Origin: Termitomyces sp. T153
Lineage: Eukaryota > Basidiomycota > Agaricomycetes > Agaricales > Lyophyllaceae
Assembly (NCBI GenBank): GCA_018296165.2
Contig: JACKQL020000015.1
Location: 620,001-684,000, forward strand
DNA: 64,000 bases
Reading direction: 5' to 3'
Part shown: positions 22,101 through 33,200 of the stretch, piece by piece
How positions within the stretch are numbered: the stretch's first letter is position 1
Layout: each line of letters opens with the position of its first letter
Translations under genes and position numbers: made by a program
The notes under the pieces: model-generated
The model's database searches: none
Seen by the model: only the letters and a program-made list of their open reading frames with translations
Told to the model about the DNA's origin: nothing

Positions 22101-24262
22101 AAGTTTGTCCCTTTCTCCATTCTGTGTTTCTGTATGTCTCTGAATACTATAGTCAGCATTTCGATTATGTCAAACCCGTCTTTTCCTGTTTCTTTCCTAC
22201 TTCTGAACCAGGCATCCATTTCCATCTATAGCTCGTGTACTATTCTGTCCATGCCTGCTGCCTTTCCTGACTTAAGTAGTTTCATTGCTTCTTCTGTCTC
22301 CTCTCTTGTTATTTGTGCTGCTAGTTCTCTACTTTGGTTCATCGTTATCTTTTTATTTATTTTATCAAGCACTTTCTTCATCCTTCTCTCATGTGTTCTA
22401 GCGCTGGTTGGCCATTTGTCATCCTGCAACTTTTCATGGTGTGTTCTCGCTATTTCTGCCATGTTTGCTGACTTCCTTTCCAGTGTTATTTTCTCCATAT
22501 CTGGTTTCTGGAGTGCTGTTATTATGTCTCATGTCTTTTGTTCTTTGTTTAGGTTGATCTAGGGTTTCGTTAGAGTTTCTCCTGTCAGGTAGTGGTTTGT
22601 TGCTACCATGTCCCTTGCCCTTGCGAATCTGAGCATTTCTAGGTCTTTTATTTTCTCATCGAGTATTGCTGCTTCCTCCCTTTTGGAGTTTTTGTCAAGG
22701 TGTTTGTTGTTTAGGGCTTTCTCTCTATCTGTTTTTATTGCATTTATTTCTCATAGTATCTTGGGTTTCAGCTCCTTTGATCTTTCCCTTACCAACTTTA
22801 TTATCTCTTCCTTCATTTGTTTGTGTAGTTGTTGTGGGTTACTTGTCTCGTTTCAGTTTTCTTTGCTGTATGCAATTTTCACCTGGAATTCTATTCCTAT
22901 TCTCTCTACGGTGTCTACGAGTTTCTTGTCTTTTGTTAGTAGGGCTGGCATTGCATATCACCCCTTGCCAATGTATGGTTGCCATGGGTTGATGATAGAT
23001 GTTGATATCATTGAGTGATCCATGTTAATGCCTGTTCTTTCTATTTTCCAATCCCAGCTGTATGCTAGTAGGGTCTCTCTTAAGTATATTCTGTCAATTC
23101 GCGATTGGATTGGTCTATTTGTCATTTGGTATGAGAAATCTATTGTTGTCAGGTACTCTCTTCTCCAACCGTCTGCCAGGTTGAGTTTTGATTTTAGGTC
23201 TGCTAGGCTTTTTACTGTATCTGCGGGGTCGGTATGTGCTGGGAGCCTGTCGATCGCCTCTTCTACCATGTTCGTGTCACCTATCATTATGTCTGGTTTT
23301 TGTATACATGGTCTCATGGTCCAATTCTGCTTCAGTTTCTTCCAGAATTTTTTGTTTTCTTTCGTCTCATTTGGTGCATAGATGTTCATGCAACTTAGTA
23401 TCTGCCCCTCATACCATGGGACTTCCAGAATCAGCGCTCTCCTGGGTACTATCTCACGTGTTCTTACTTCGGTCCATTTAGTTGTTTTCTTGTCTATTAT
23501 GAAAGCTACTCCCATTGCTTTTGGTCTCCTTAGGTTGAGACTTGCTATTATGTGCATGTGTCTTTGGAAGAGTTTGTTCAGTTTGTCTTTACTTTTCTTG
23601 TTGAGGTGTGTCTCCTGTACTGCGAGTATATCAATCCTTTTTTCTCTCATTAGTTGTCTCATCTCGTTCCATTTAGTCCTAGTTGATGTGGAGCCACCTC
23701 CTTTCATGTTTAGGGATCCTATCCATAGAGCTCCTCATTTGCTTTTGCCTTTAGATTGGGTGTGGTTTGGGGGTGGTTGTCCGTGGCTTCCTTCTTCTGC
23801 GTCTTCTGAGGAAGTATTGTTCTTTTCCTCGACCGTCATTAATTCTTGGCCTTGCTGGCTGATTTTGTTCCTGTGCATCTGGGTACTCCTTAGGGTAGCT
23901 ACCCTGGTCTCTTCTGTTTGCCTTTCCAGATCCCTTTGGGGTGTTTGGACTTTGCCTCTCTCTCCTGCTATTATTCCTTCAATTTGAGTACGGTTTTGTG
24001 TGCTGTTTCTGTTGTCTCCTCCCATTCTGTTCATTACACACCTGGGAGGGCTGGCATGTGCTCGCGACCCATCTCTGAACCCTCTTGGATCATCATCAAG
24101 GGTGTGGTAGATGGTTGAAAACATGTTCTCTCTTTCCCAAGAGGGGTTGTTACCATTGCTGTTTAAGTCTACCGTTTGTTGTGTATATTCTCTTATAATG
24201 TCAGGATGGTTGTTTTGGATTTTGTGTTCAGTTTTCACCTTGCACTTAAGCAGGATCGCCAC
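19118..24262 (-). pseudogene. LINE ORF2: endonuclease, reverse transcriptase, RNase H; seven in-frame stops
   Basis: One uninterrupted frame of 5.1 kb (no indel) broken by TAG at 22,226 and 22,559 and by TGA at 22,529, 22,751, 22,853, 22,958 and 23,735 (lowest coordinate of each). Domains: APE-type endonuclease from about 23,720 (SLNMKGGG, DILAVQETHL, IGDTNMVEE, DHSMIS). Reverse transcriptase about 22,100-21,000 (YRPITVLNTDYK, DQASFMKGRQ, GVCQGDPLS, intact FADD at 21,532-21,521). Cys-rich stretch (CKNCACPICKELQRKGCGNPHKC) near 20,540-20,440. RNase H about 20,220-19,800 (YTDGS, NNAGEA, GHTRIRGNEEADKLA). The third RNase H catalytic Asp reads Asn (SNSK, 20,002-20,000). The C-terminus has a CSKCRVTETLEHILTEC zinc motif. 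Five or six of the stops fit former Trp codons. Confidence 0.88.
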
Positions 24263-24571
24263 ATGGCTTAACCCTTATAAAAACAACACCGTCCGAAACA
24301 TTTCCTTGTTCGGTCAGGAGGTCATGGTGGGATTACCTGTCGCTGTGAAGCCCAGTAGATTCATCCCCCATTTGTGACACCATGGTTTTGACTGATGACT
24401 TTTATCAATCTTTGTTGATCTGGCATGCTTTTCGCTCACTTATTCAGTCTTTGCATATCATAGTTCTTTTGTCTTTTGGTCTGTAGTTGTTCCTTAGTTG
24501 AAAAGCTAGTGAGAGGGGGGTTGTTTATATTCATCTAGTGCTAGGGGTAGTTGCTATATTTATGAAAAATT

Positions 24572-25921
24572 CTATTGGTGGTCGCGTCTCTGGCTGAAGG
24601 GTTGTCCTGATCCCCCGAATCTCCAGTTGTCTGCTCTCCTATCATTTTGGTTTCCCCCTCCTGTGCAGTTCCATTCTTGCCTGCTGGAAGTCGCAAACTC
24701 AGCAGTCTCCTCGATTTTCTCTGCCAGTTTGCTCCCATACCAGCCTTCCAGCATGTTGTATCCGCACTGGCCTGAGTTGTGGTCTGCGCCCTTGCAGTTG
24801 TTGCAGTGTAGGCAGTTTTCTTCGTCCACTAGGGTTGCGCTGCTGCAGTCCATGTTGATGAATTTACATTTGCATATGTGTTGTAAGATCGTGAAGTAAC
24901 TTGTCCATGTGATGGGGGGAGCCTCCTTGAAGAAGATGTTCTACACAGGTTTCCTGGGTCTGGTCAGTGCTGATTGGTCTATCTGGTCCTCTCCTCTTGC
25001 CAGCTTCACTTCAATGCCTAGTATGATGTTGGTTGCTGGGTTGAGGTTATGTTGGGAGGTGTTGTCTCCTACTATCTTTGCTTTTACTAGTTTGACAAGG
25101 TTCTTGTCCTTGCTGAGTCCCTTTTGCACTATGTCTGTCACCATTTTCTCTGCTTCTAGGATGGACGTCTCATTCCGGATACTTAGGGTAAACCTCTCAA
25201 TGGAGCATAGGAAACATGGGAGGGGCAGGCTGTACGGTAGGATGAAGACTGTTGCTTCTGGTGTGGAGATAATGGGGAAGGCCGCTAGGATGGCACTCGC
25301 TTTGTCGGAGAGCCTGGATATGAGGAAGTGATATGGTGGTTTCTGTTTGTCCTTTTGGTACTTAACTATGATCTCTTTCTCCGGCTGGGGTGTGGATAGT
25401 TTTGCTCGTTCCCCTGTCATGTGCATGATGAGTTTCTTCAGGCAATCGCTAGTCGCCATCAGGTCCGTGTCCTTACTTGCCTGCCAGTCACAAATCCATA
25501 GTTTGGGTTCAGGGTACACCTCAAAGGCTGCGCACTGGTCGGGAAGCAGGTTGAACCATGGGGGAGTTGTCATATTGATTTCCAGGAATCCCCCTATGGG
25601 GGTCAGGGTGTGTTTCAGGGATTTGGGGAGTTTGGGGGGGCGGGGAAGGGGGTCATTCTTCGGAGGTTGCATAAAGGCGGGGTCCCCCGGAGTTTTCCTC
25701 GTCCTCTTCAAAATCCACACTGGGTCGTGTCTCGCCTCCGGGGGAGGAGTCTGTGGTGTCAGGGGGGGTTGGGATTCTCTCCCTGCACTCCTGGTTGGGG
25801 AGCTGGGTGGGGTTTTGTTGACCATTGTTGTGTCCCCATCTGTGTCTGGGAGTTTTGCGCTCAAGATTGATAGGCTGGATAGGCTCGGGGGGGGGTATGT
25901 TAAGAGAGGCTGGGCTCGCAT
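24572..25921 (-). pseudogene. LINE ORF1 (gag-like, CCHC zinc knuckle)
   Basis: LINE ORF1 proteins bind the element RNA. The minus-strand frame from 25,921 to 24,572 is open except for one TAG at 24,943-24,941. An overlapping minus frame opens at 25,967, so the true start is uncertain. The N-terminal third is Pro/Ser/Thr-rich and disordered (TPPSSPTRS, TPQTPPPEARH). The middle has folded-looking sequence (WFNLLPDQCAAFEVYPEPKL). After the stop the same frame continues into a CCHC knuckle, CNNCKGADHNSGQC, matching CX2CX4HX4C. The context before the TAG (RKPV) and after (NIFFKEAPP) fits a lost Trp (TGG to TAG). Without that stop the protein would be about 450 residues. Confidence 0.8.
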
Positions 25922-26488
25922 TTACTTTGGGCTTGAATTCCTCCATGTCTGAGGAGGGCCTGGTCATTGAGATTTGTCACCTTTTCTTGTTGTGGCTTTG
26001 AACTCCCTCCTGTTTTTCGGGGCTCAAGGATTGTTGGCGCTTCCTCTAGTCATCAGGTGTTTTTGGTACGTTCATTTTACCGTACCTCTGCTTGTCCTCT
26101 CACTTTTATTGGTCTTTTTTGGTTACCGGTGTTTATCATAGAGCATGGTCTTGTGTGAGCTTCTTGTCATGTTCAGGGTCTTTACCTCGTTTCTGCACCT
26201 GACTCTTTTTAGTTATGATCATTAAGGTTCGAGTATGGTTTTTGGGGGGAGGTACTGCATTTCACACTTACTTTGCTGGCTCATCATCTCGATTTTCCCT
26301 TCTCACAGCACTGTGGGGCAGTGGGAGGAAGTAGTGGGGGGGGGGCTGATGTCTGCGCTGTAGGCAGCTTCTCCTTTGTGGGAGGTACAGGGGCAGACCA
26401 GCTGGTAGGCACAGCTGCAGCATCCAGCTGGAGTGGAGCATGTGGTGGTATTTGGTCAAGGGCCCCTGGTTGAACCCCATTACGTTTT

Positions 26489-26984
26489 ACATGAAACTCT
26501 AAGAAGTCTCATAACAGAAAGTCAGGTCTATGATAAGAATAGAAGATGCATTGACAGAAGGCTCCGGCACACTCATATCCTAAGAAAATGATCTCATCAG
26601 CAGGAACAATAGGCGTGTCACTCCTAGCCAGCCCCTGCTCCTTTACTTATGCTTCTTTCACACCCGATCTAGAGTCACATATAGCAGCTCATTATCCATT
26701 TGGGTAATGGCGCACTTTGCTTTTGTCCACGTCATGAATTGATTTGTTGATTTGAAAGACTCACCTTTGGAAGACACCTTTGAAAGACTATTGAGTGTCA
26801 TGGCGGTTGGGTCACATGCCAGATACCTCAAAACAAGTTCATTCTCCCTTACTCAAGAGAGCTATGAACACCATTTTATCTAGCATTTGTACATCAAGTC
26901 AAACAAGCAATGACTAGAACTTCACAAGTCTGTCTGCATCAGTTCTCAAAAGGCAGAAGTTGTGGCCTTAAGTGATTGTGCTGG
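26489..26984. other. No gene seen
   Basis: Continues the target sequence that was split by the LINE. Short frames only. Confidence 0.4.
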
Positions 26985-27420
26985 CCCAAAGCCTGACAGC
27001 GGGCTGGAGCTGAGCCTAGAAAAGCCAGGCAGTCACAAGCCGGCCTGCGGCTCAGGCTTACAATTTCTCAAAGCATGAGGTTCAGGGCCCGAGCCGCAAC
27101 TTTTCTAGCTCAGAGCCAGCTTTGTTGACCCAAAAGACTGTATAGTTTTTAGATGGAGATTCTGTCAACATTTTGGCTTACATTTGAGTAAAAGATCTAT
27201 GCGAGCCATCACTGATTAACATGATTTTACATCTCATTGTACTAACAGAGACATTACAAGCAATATACAAATCAATTCCTAATTTTAGTAATTGAGCCCT
27301 GGTCTAAGCTTAAGCCATAACAGGCCTGGGCTGGGCTTAGGCTTGTGGCTCAGGCTTCATTGTGAACAAGCTTGGGCCTGACAAAGCCAAGCCTAAGCTC
27401 AGGCCTTTGAGCCAGACCAT
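26985..27420. repeat. Possible non-autonomous DNA transposon (hAT-like ends)
   Basis: Two arms rich in gcc/ggc words: 26,985-27,120 (gccaggcag..., gcctgcggctcaggctt) and 27,295-27,420 (caggcctgggctgggcttagg, agcctaagctcaggcc). They flank an AT-rich centre and are roughly inverted copies of each other. Such gggc/gcct-rich ends are seen in hAT-type miniature elements, but no clear terminal repeat or target duplication could be fixed. Confidence 0.3.
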
Positions 27421-28055
27421 GGCTAACACATCATTAGTGACCATGTTGCAAAGGTCATGGAACATTGAAGGTAGCAAAATGACTTGAAGGCTAGAGCTTA
27501 CTTTATTGCAATGACCTGCCTGAATTACTTTGCTTATGATGATGGATTGAGATTCTGACAATGCAGGCACCCCAACACACCAAAGGCTATTCAAGGTGTC
27601 TACCCCCTATCAGCAGCTGATTGATCAATTCATGAGTTTTTTGATCCCAGGCATCAAGATGCCACATGCTAGAAGGCAAATCTTTTGATAGGAAAGTTTT
27701 TGATTGACACTAAGCTCTCTGAATCAGTCTGAAAGAAGAAGCATAATTGTGGAGGTCTCCCAGCAGTGCTTACAGCAAATTTCATAATGATGTAGTATAT
27801 GAATGATTGTCTCCTGGAAGGAATGAAAAGAACTGGTTTATCAAGTCAGGGGAAGCTTCAAGGGGCTTATCATTATGAAATTTGCTATAATGGAATCTCA
27901 GTGGCACTAAACATACTTATTCTCTGACCAACAAAATAACTATTTTCCACTGTGGTGATTATGGTCCTTGTTTGTGCACTCTGGTCAATGCATTTAAGCA
28001 TCAAGAGTTCACTAGGGCAAGTAGAAATCATCAATCCATTTTTTCCCTCAGAAAT
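27421..28055. other. CpG-poor sequence, no gene
   Basis: No domain-bearing frame on either strand. It would include the 5' region of the Kre9-like pseudogene. Confidence 0.4.
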
Positions 28056-28574
28056 ATGCAGACCAAGTTTCTTCTTGCAACACTTGCTCCATGTTTCCTT
28101 TCCATTTCTAGTGATGCAGTTGTGCATGGTTGGGTTGTGCCAATAGTGTATGATTTACCCATCACCAGCCCCAATGCCTCCACAGTCTGGGTTGCAGGGA
28201 ACACAGGGAACACAAAGACTCTTATGTGGAATGCCCCTTGACAATGTAGACATTTCTATATTTGCCAACCTACCCAATCACTGACAGGGATACAACAAAC
28301 ATTGAAGTGTTTGAAGTAGGCATCACCAGTATTGTTGATCTTGTTCCAGGTATGTCCCCACATATATAAGTTATCTCCTGGTCAAAGTCAATGGGGCTGT
28401 TGTTAAGTTTCAGACAATCTGTGGTTTCAGGGGTTCACAGTTGCTAACATCTCTGACCTGCACAGTGGAGGTGTCAATGTAACAGTTCCTGAATCCGCTG
28501 CACTTGGCCAGTATACCATTTTTGTAGATTCTGGAAATATTTCCCTGATATTCAACATTGTCACAGCTGTCTGA
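28056..28574 (+). pseudogene. Kre9/Knh1-like secreted, Ser/Thr-rich GPI-type protein, broken
   Basis: The ATG at 28,056 gives a signal-peptide-like start (MQTKFLLATLAPCFLSISS), then ITSPNASTVWVAGNT...WNAP. This is the opening strand pattern of the Kre9/Knh1 N-terminal domain (ITSPxxGTVWxxGxTxTVTW). The frame stops at 28,239-28,241; similarity resumes in another frame (IEVFEVGITSIVDLVP). A GT-AG intron then fits (28,350-28,430, GTATGT...TTTCAG), and a last exon reads GVNVTVPESAALGQYTIFV and ends at 28,574. That last part is the domain's final strands (VTVPxxxxGxYxIVLFGDSGNxSPxFxI). The middle of the domain is frameshifted, and the copy is CpG-poor like the TEs around it. Family members are cell-wall or secreted proteins. 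Family call moderate to good. Confidence 0.6.
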
Positions 28575-29429
28575 AGACAAAGGTTTCAAATACTGCTCTA
28601 GACTTGATAGTTTTTAAGCACTTGAATCATAATTCAAACAAGGGGTAATGCCATTTTTGGACAGCCCCTTAACTGTTCAAATGAACATAAGCCTATCATG
28701 CAGGAAGTTTGAAGCAGAGAAGATCCACTAATGCAGCACACACCTTGATTACTTGAGGAAATCCTCAAAGAGCAAGATGTTTAACCAAGTTTTCAATTTG
28801 TACCACCTTTAAGTATACATCTACTTACTGCTCCTGTGAATGGAAAATCATTATAAGAAATTTATACACACCATTCAAATTGCCAAGTTATTATTGACCT
28901 TCCCTTGTGCTGAGTCAACACCCACAATGAGAACAGCTATCTCATGCATGGTTTGTAAATGTAATGCAACAAGACTTTTTGTCTTTCTTCCTAACAGGTT
29001 CTTTATCTTTCTTCCTAACAGTGCAGCTAGAATGAACACTGAAGCTACAGGTTTGATATTCAAATCTTTCATGCACTTGTGTGGTTGAATAAAAGCAGTC
29101 CCATTGCCATGACCTTGATTCTGATAAAGTTCTGAACATTAAAATGAGAACCTCATCAATGATTGAATCTTATGATTGTTGCACAAACATATTTTTCAGC
29201 TGAAGCTTCACAGAAAGATGGAATATCCTCATCTTTTCCCATGACAGTCTGTTAATTAGTCTAAAAACATTCTTAAGATTCATGTCTTTAGTCATTGCAC
29301 AATTCCAATTCAATATCCATGTTGTGTAGGACTCACATTGGAGTTTGTCTGCTGTGGAAGGTAATCAGGTATGATCTGGAGCATGTACTAAACCATAATA
29401 AGATGTGCACACACTGGTATTAGTGGGCA
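28575..29429. other. AT-rich, CpG-poor sequence, no gene
   Basis: Short frames only. A small direct repeat (ctttcttcctaacag, about 28,982 and 29,008) is visible. Confidence 0.4.
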
Positions 29430-29865
29430 GCCTGGCAGGGTAAGGCACTACAAGTGCATGTGTCAAACATTGTAGCAGAACATGTTTTGTATTGGATAGT
29501 ACATGTCCAGTGGAGTCCTCTGCATTGTAGCAGAAGTTGACAAAAATTACATCCACAATGGTGCCATTACAATGTTACAATGTGCCATCAAAAACACTCT
29601 TAGTGGACATCTTTGACTGTTGGTTCTGCAGGATTCTTACATTGTGCTGTTGTCAATGGTATCAGTAGAGGCATGTTTGCTGTCCACATTCCATTGTCAT
29701 ATGACATCCATCCATTGTGAAGGTGGTTCTGTCAGCTAGTGTGGGCCTTCATGGAACTGTTTCTGTTCAAAAGCTGCTCCATTGTTAAGATCTTTATCCA
29801 TTGCTGGATGCCATCACAGAACCATTCCCATTTGAAAGATCTTGGTCTGTTTACTCTGTCAGTTT
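29430..29865 (-). repeat. Inverted repeat arm with CACTA-like terminus (left end at 29,446)
   Basis: CACTACAAGTGCATG begins at 29,446. The stretch is the reverse complement of 14,590-15,029, with the same order of blocks (catgttttgtattg, ctacaatg, ttttgatg, gtccactaa). The two arms point away from each other over 14 kb, so they are more likely ends of two separate elements than of one. Confidence 0.45.
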
Positions 29866-29948
29866 TGGTTCAAATTACATAAGCCTAAATGCAATTTGTA
29901 GCTACAATGCTATAGTATTTTTACATGATTTAACAAGAATCTTAGGTA

Positions 29949-30206
29949 TTGGAGAGGGATCGTGGGGCACGTGACATGACACCGCCGCCGCAGAGGAATA
30001 AGAGGAACTGTATAGTTTGGAAAACCATAAGGATCGGAACGGATGTCGGACCACCTCAGTCGTTATCACACAGCCTGAGGTGGGTAGCATATTTATACCA
30101 GTCCACGTATATATACTGATTGACAACTTAGTTATTCTGTGCCTAATAGGTACATTCTACTAATATCAGTCGTTATCACACAGACTGAGTTATTCTGTGC
30201 CTAATA
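29949..30206 (+). repeat. 5' LTR of the Copia element
   Basis: TTGGAGAGGGATCG start, CCTAATA end. It contains a TATA-like tatttatacc and the repeated word 'cagtcgttatcacacag'. Confidence 0.88.
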
Positions 30207-30286
30207 GGTTATTGGCCCCGTGCCACTCAGTAGATGGCTCACCAGAAATTTTTTATTGACCCCGAAATCACTACAATACACTGAAA

Positions 30287-33200
30287 ATGTCCCAGAACCC
30301 CTCTCTGTTCTTGCTACCCATGGAAGACAGATTCAATGGATTCAACTGGGTCGTTTTCCGGACAACAGTCACCGAAGCCGCGCGTGGTCGTGGTTTACTT
30401 GGCTACTTGACTGGCAAAATTAGAGAACCTGAACCAGAAACGTATGACCCTGGAGAGTCAAAGGGAGCCCCAATCAAAGCAAGCCACACCTCCACATGGT
30501 GGGGCTCGGCGAGTCCCTCTCTCGACGAGTGGCTCCAACGTGATGCCTACGCAAGGAGTATGGTCACACTCAATGTTGTAAACCCTGTAGGTGCTGGAGT
30601 CAGGATGGATGGCACCGCTGCGGACGCATGGAATTCACTCACCAGTCTGCATGATGCTAAGACGGACCTGGGCCTCCTCCACACCAAGGAGGAATTGAGT
30701 TCCATCAAGTATACAGATGGTATGAGCATCAAGGCCCATTTTAAGGCTATGCGCACTGCCTAGGCCAAGGCAAATGATCAGGGTGCTGAGATAAATGACC
30801 GACGTTTCCGAGCATACATCATAAAGTCGATGCCGGCCACCTGGGCCACCGTGACTGGTTCGTTGATGGGCGAGTTGACTTCAGCCGAGGTTATTGTCCG
30901 GCTGACAACCCATGCCCTTCTATTGCATGGCGCAACCGCCGTAGCGGCCACGAAGTCTCTCCAGGCCCTGTTTACGCAAGGAAATCATCAGGGGAAAGAC
31001 AAATCCACAACGTGCTCAAACTGTTTGCGAACTGGCCACACTCATGACAAATGCTTCCGTAAGGGAGGTGGCATGGAAGGACAATATCCTGACTGGTGGC
31101 GAAAGGGCCGTGGCGCCACAACCACACCAGCAACACCTAGCACACCTCAAGCCACTTCAGCCACGACACCACAAGCAAACTCGGCTGTAACGTCAGCCAA
31201 CAATGCGGACAATCCCCGATGCCTCGCTTTCTCGACCCTGACGAGCACCACAGGAGAAAATGGACCCGTCACCTATGTGGATTCTGCGGCCAGCCAGCAC
31301 TTCTTTACAGACAGGCGGGATTTTGTGACGTACCATGAACCCAGTGCTGGAAACAAGTTCGGGAGGACTGCAAGGGGCACTTTTGACATTGCAGGGTGTG
31401 GCAGAGTCCGGAAGTGGGTGAAGTATGATGGTGCAGTCATTGAAGTCACTTTTGAGGATGCGCTTCATGCCCCAGGTCTGGACCATAACCTGGTATCTAT
31501 AGGCTGTCTTGTCAAAAAGGGTGTTCGACTCGGCATTGATGAAGATGGTGCCACGCTTAGGGCCCCTGACGGCAGACCTTTTATGAGGTGCCCCATGGCT
31601 GGTACCATGTTCGTGGTGGAGTTTGTCCCACCCCCCCCGAGTGCCCTAGCCACCCGTTCCCTCCACCACCCTGTCGATCTTGAGACGTGGCACCATAGGC
31701 TGGGTCACATAGGTGAAGGTACCATCCGTGACATGATTCGAGGTGAAATGGTTGAAGGCCTCGCCGTGACAAAAATGTCGACAAATGGAAAGTGCGAAGA
31801 CTGTATCATGGGGAAGCAAGTCAGGCGCCCTTTTGACGCAGTGGTGGAGCCTGAATCCAAACCTTTTGAGCGCGTTGCTCTTGACCTGTGGGGCCCTGCA
31901 CGAGTTCAGACCACAGGTGGAAAGGTGTGGATGATGGTGGCAACTGACCAAGGTGGCGCAGACTGCGAGGCCTGGTATCTTGCCCACAAGTCCAAGGAGG
32001 CGTCACTTTTCTGCCTGGAGACCTATGACTTGCGAGTTGAGACTCAGTACAGCGCTCGCATTAAGGTTGTTCGCACTGACGGCGGTGGGGAATTTGAAAA
32101 CAGCCTGTGGGAAGGGTATTGTCGAAAACGGGGGATCAAGCATGAAGTTGTCTCACCTCACTCCTCATCCGCAAATGGCGTAGTCGAACGCAGGAACCGC
32201 ACTATACTTGACCTTGCCCGGAGCATGTTGAGTGACTCCCGCCTACCAGCTCATTACTGGGGTGAGGCTACCTCAACGGCCATCCATGTCCTCGACCTCG
32301 TACCCAGTTTGAGACACCCTGGAAAGACGCCTTATGAGATATGGACAGGCTCAAAGCCAGAAGTGTCATACCTGAGGCCCTTTGGCTGCACGGCGTATGC
32401 AAAGGTGCTGAAGGAAGATGGTGCCAGCAAGCTCGATGCTCGCTCGGTAAAGTGCATGATGGTTGGCTATTTTGGGAGAGGAGATTACAAACTTCTTGAG
32501 CGCACCACGGGGCGAATTTTCCGGTCTCGTGATGTGGTCTTTGAGGAAGGCCTGGCCCACCGGACCCTGCCCGATGCCCGTGATGGGCCAGCTGTTGATC
32601 TGTTTGAGATCCTGAATATTCCCACCATCGAGCCCTCTTCCCGACATGTGAACCTGAGCGAGCAGACCGTGTCGAGTGGGGACAACGCACTGGTCGCGCC
32701 ACAGACCACCCAGACGCCACCTGGACCCAATCATCCTGCACCTGCTCAAGAGAGAGTACTCATCCCTGCTGAACCTCAACGTTCTGAACACCTGGCGGCA
32801 AGAGCAGCACTCTCAGGCGCCCCCGCCGCAGGGTTTTCTCCCCAGACGCCACCTGATGACAAGCCGTCCGACCCTGAGAGTGAGGAGGAGACCTATGCAA
32901 GCATGCCTGGTGCGCTGTCCACGTACGTGGGTGACCCGGACAACGTGTGGGTCCCAAAGTCATATTCTGAGGCAATGAAGAGGCCGGATCTATGGAAGGG
33001 TCCCATGGATGAGGAAATGAAGCGGATGGATGAACGCAAAGTGTGGAGGCTGGTAGAAAGACCTGTGGGGGCAAGGACCATGAAGAACCAATGGGTCTTT
33101 GCCCTGAAATACGACGTGGATGGGAAGGTGATTGGCCAGAAGGCAAGACTGGTCGCGAAGGGTTTCTCTCAGATCTCCAGAGTGGATTACTTTGCGACTT

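Larger units (their letters stand above)
18145..26488 (-). mobile_element. Full-length LINE (non-LTR retrotransposon) with 18-bp target duplication
   Basis: The 18-bp word TGAACCCCATTACGTTTT occurs at 18,145-18,162 and 26,471-26,488, so it is the target duplication. The inserted DNA is 18,163-26,470 (about 8.3 kb). On the minus strand the 5' end lies near 26,470, followed by ORF1 (CCHC gag-like) and ORF2 (endonuclease, reverse transcriptase, RNase H). The 3' end has a short A run (T run 18,159-18,165 on the plus strand). Gene order plus RNase H suits the Tad/L1-like LINEs of fungi. CpG is not depleted here, unlike the Gypsy copies, so the insertion is younger or differently treated. A 20-bp minisatellite lies in the 3' UTR. 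Confidence 0.88.

Noticed and set aside
19118..24262. Reassigned stop codons (alternative genetic code)
   Set aside because: Both TAG and TGA would need reassignment, while the host genes here end at TAG or TGA (for example 50,793-50,795 and 57,638-57,640).
24572..24943. Separate small zinc-finger gene
   Set aside because: It is in the same frame as LINE ORF1, separated from it by a single TAG, so it is the ORF1 C-terminus.
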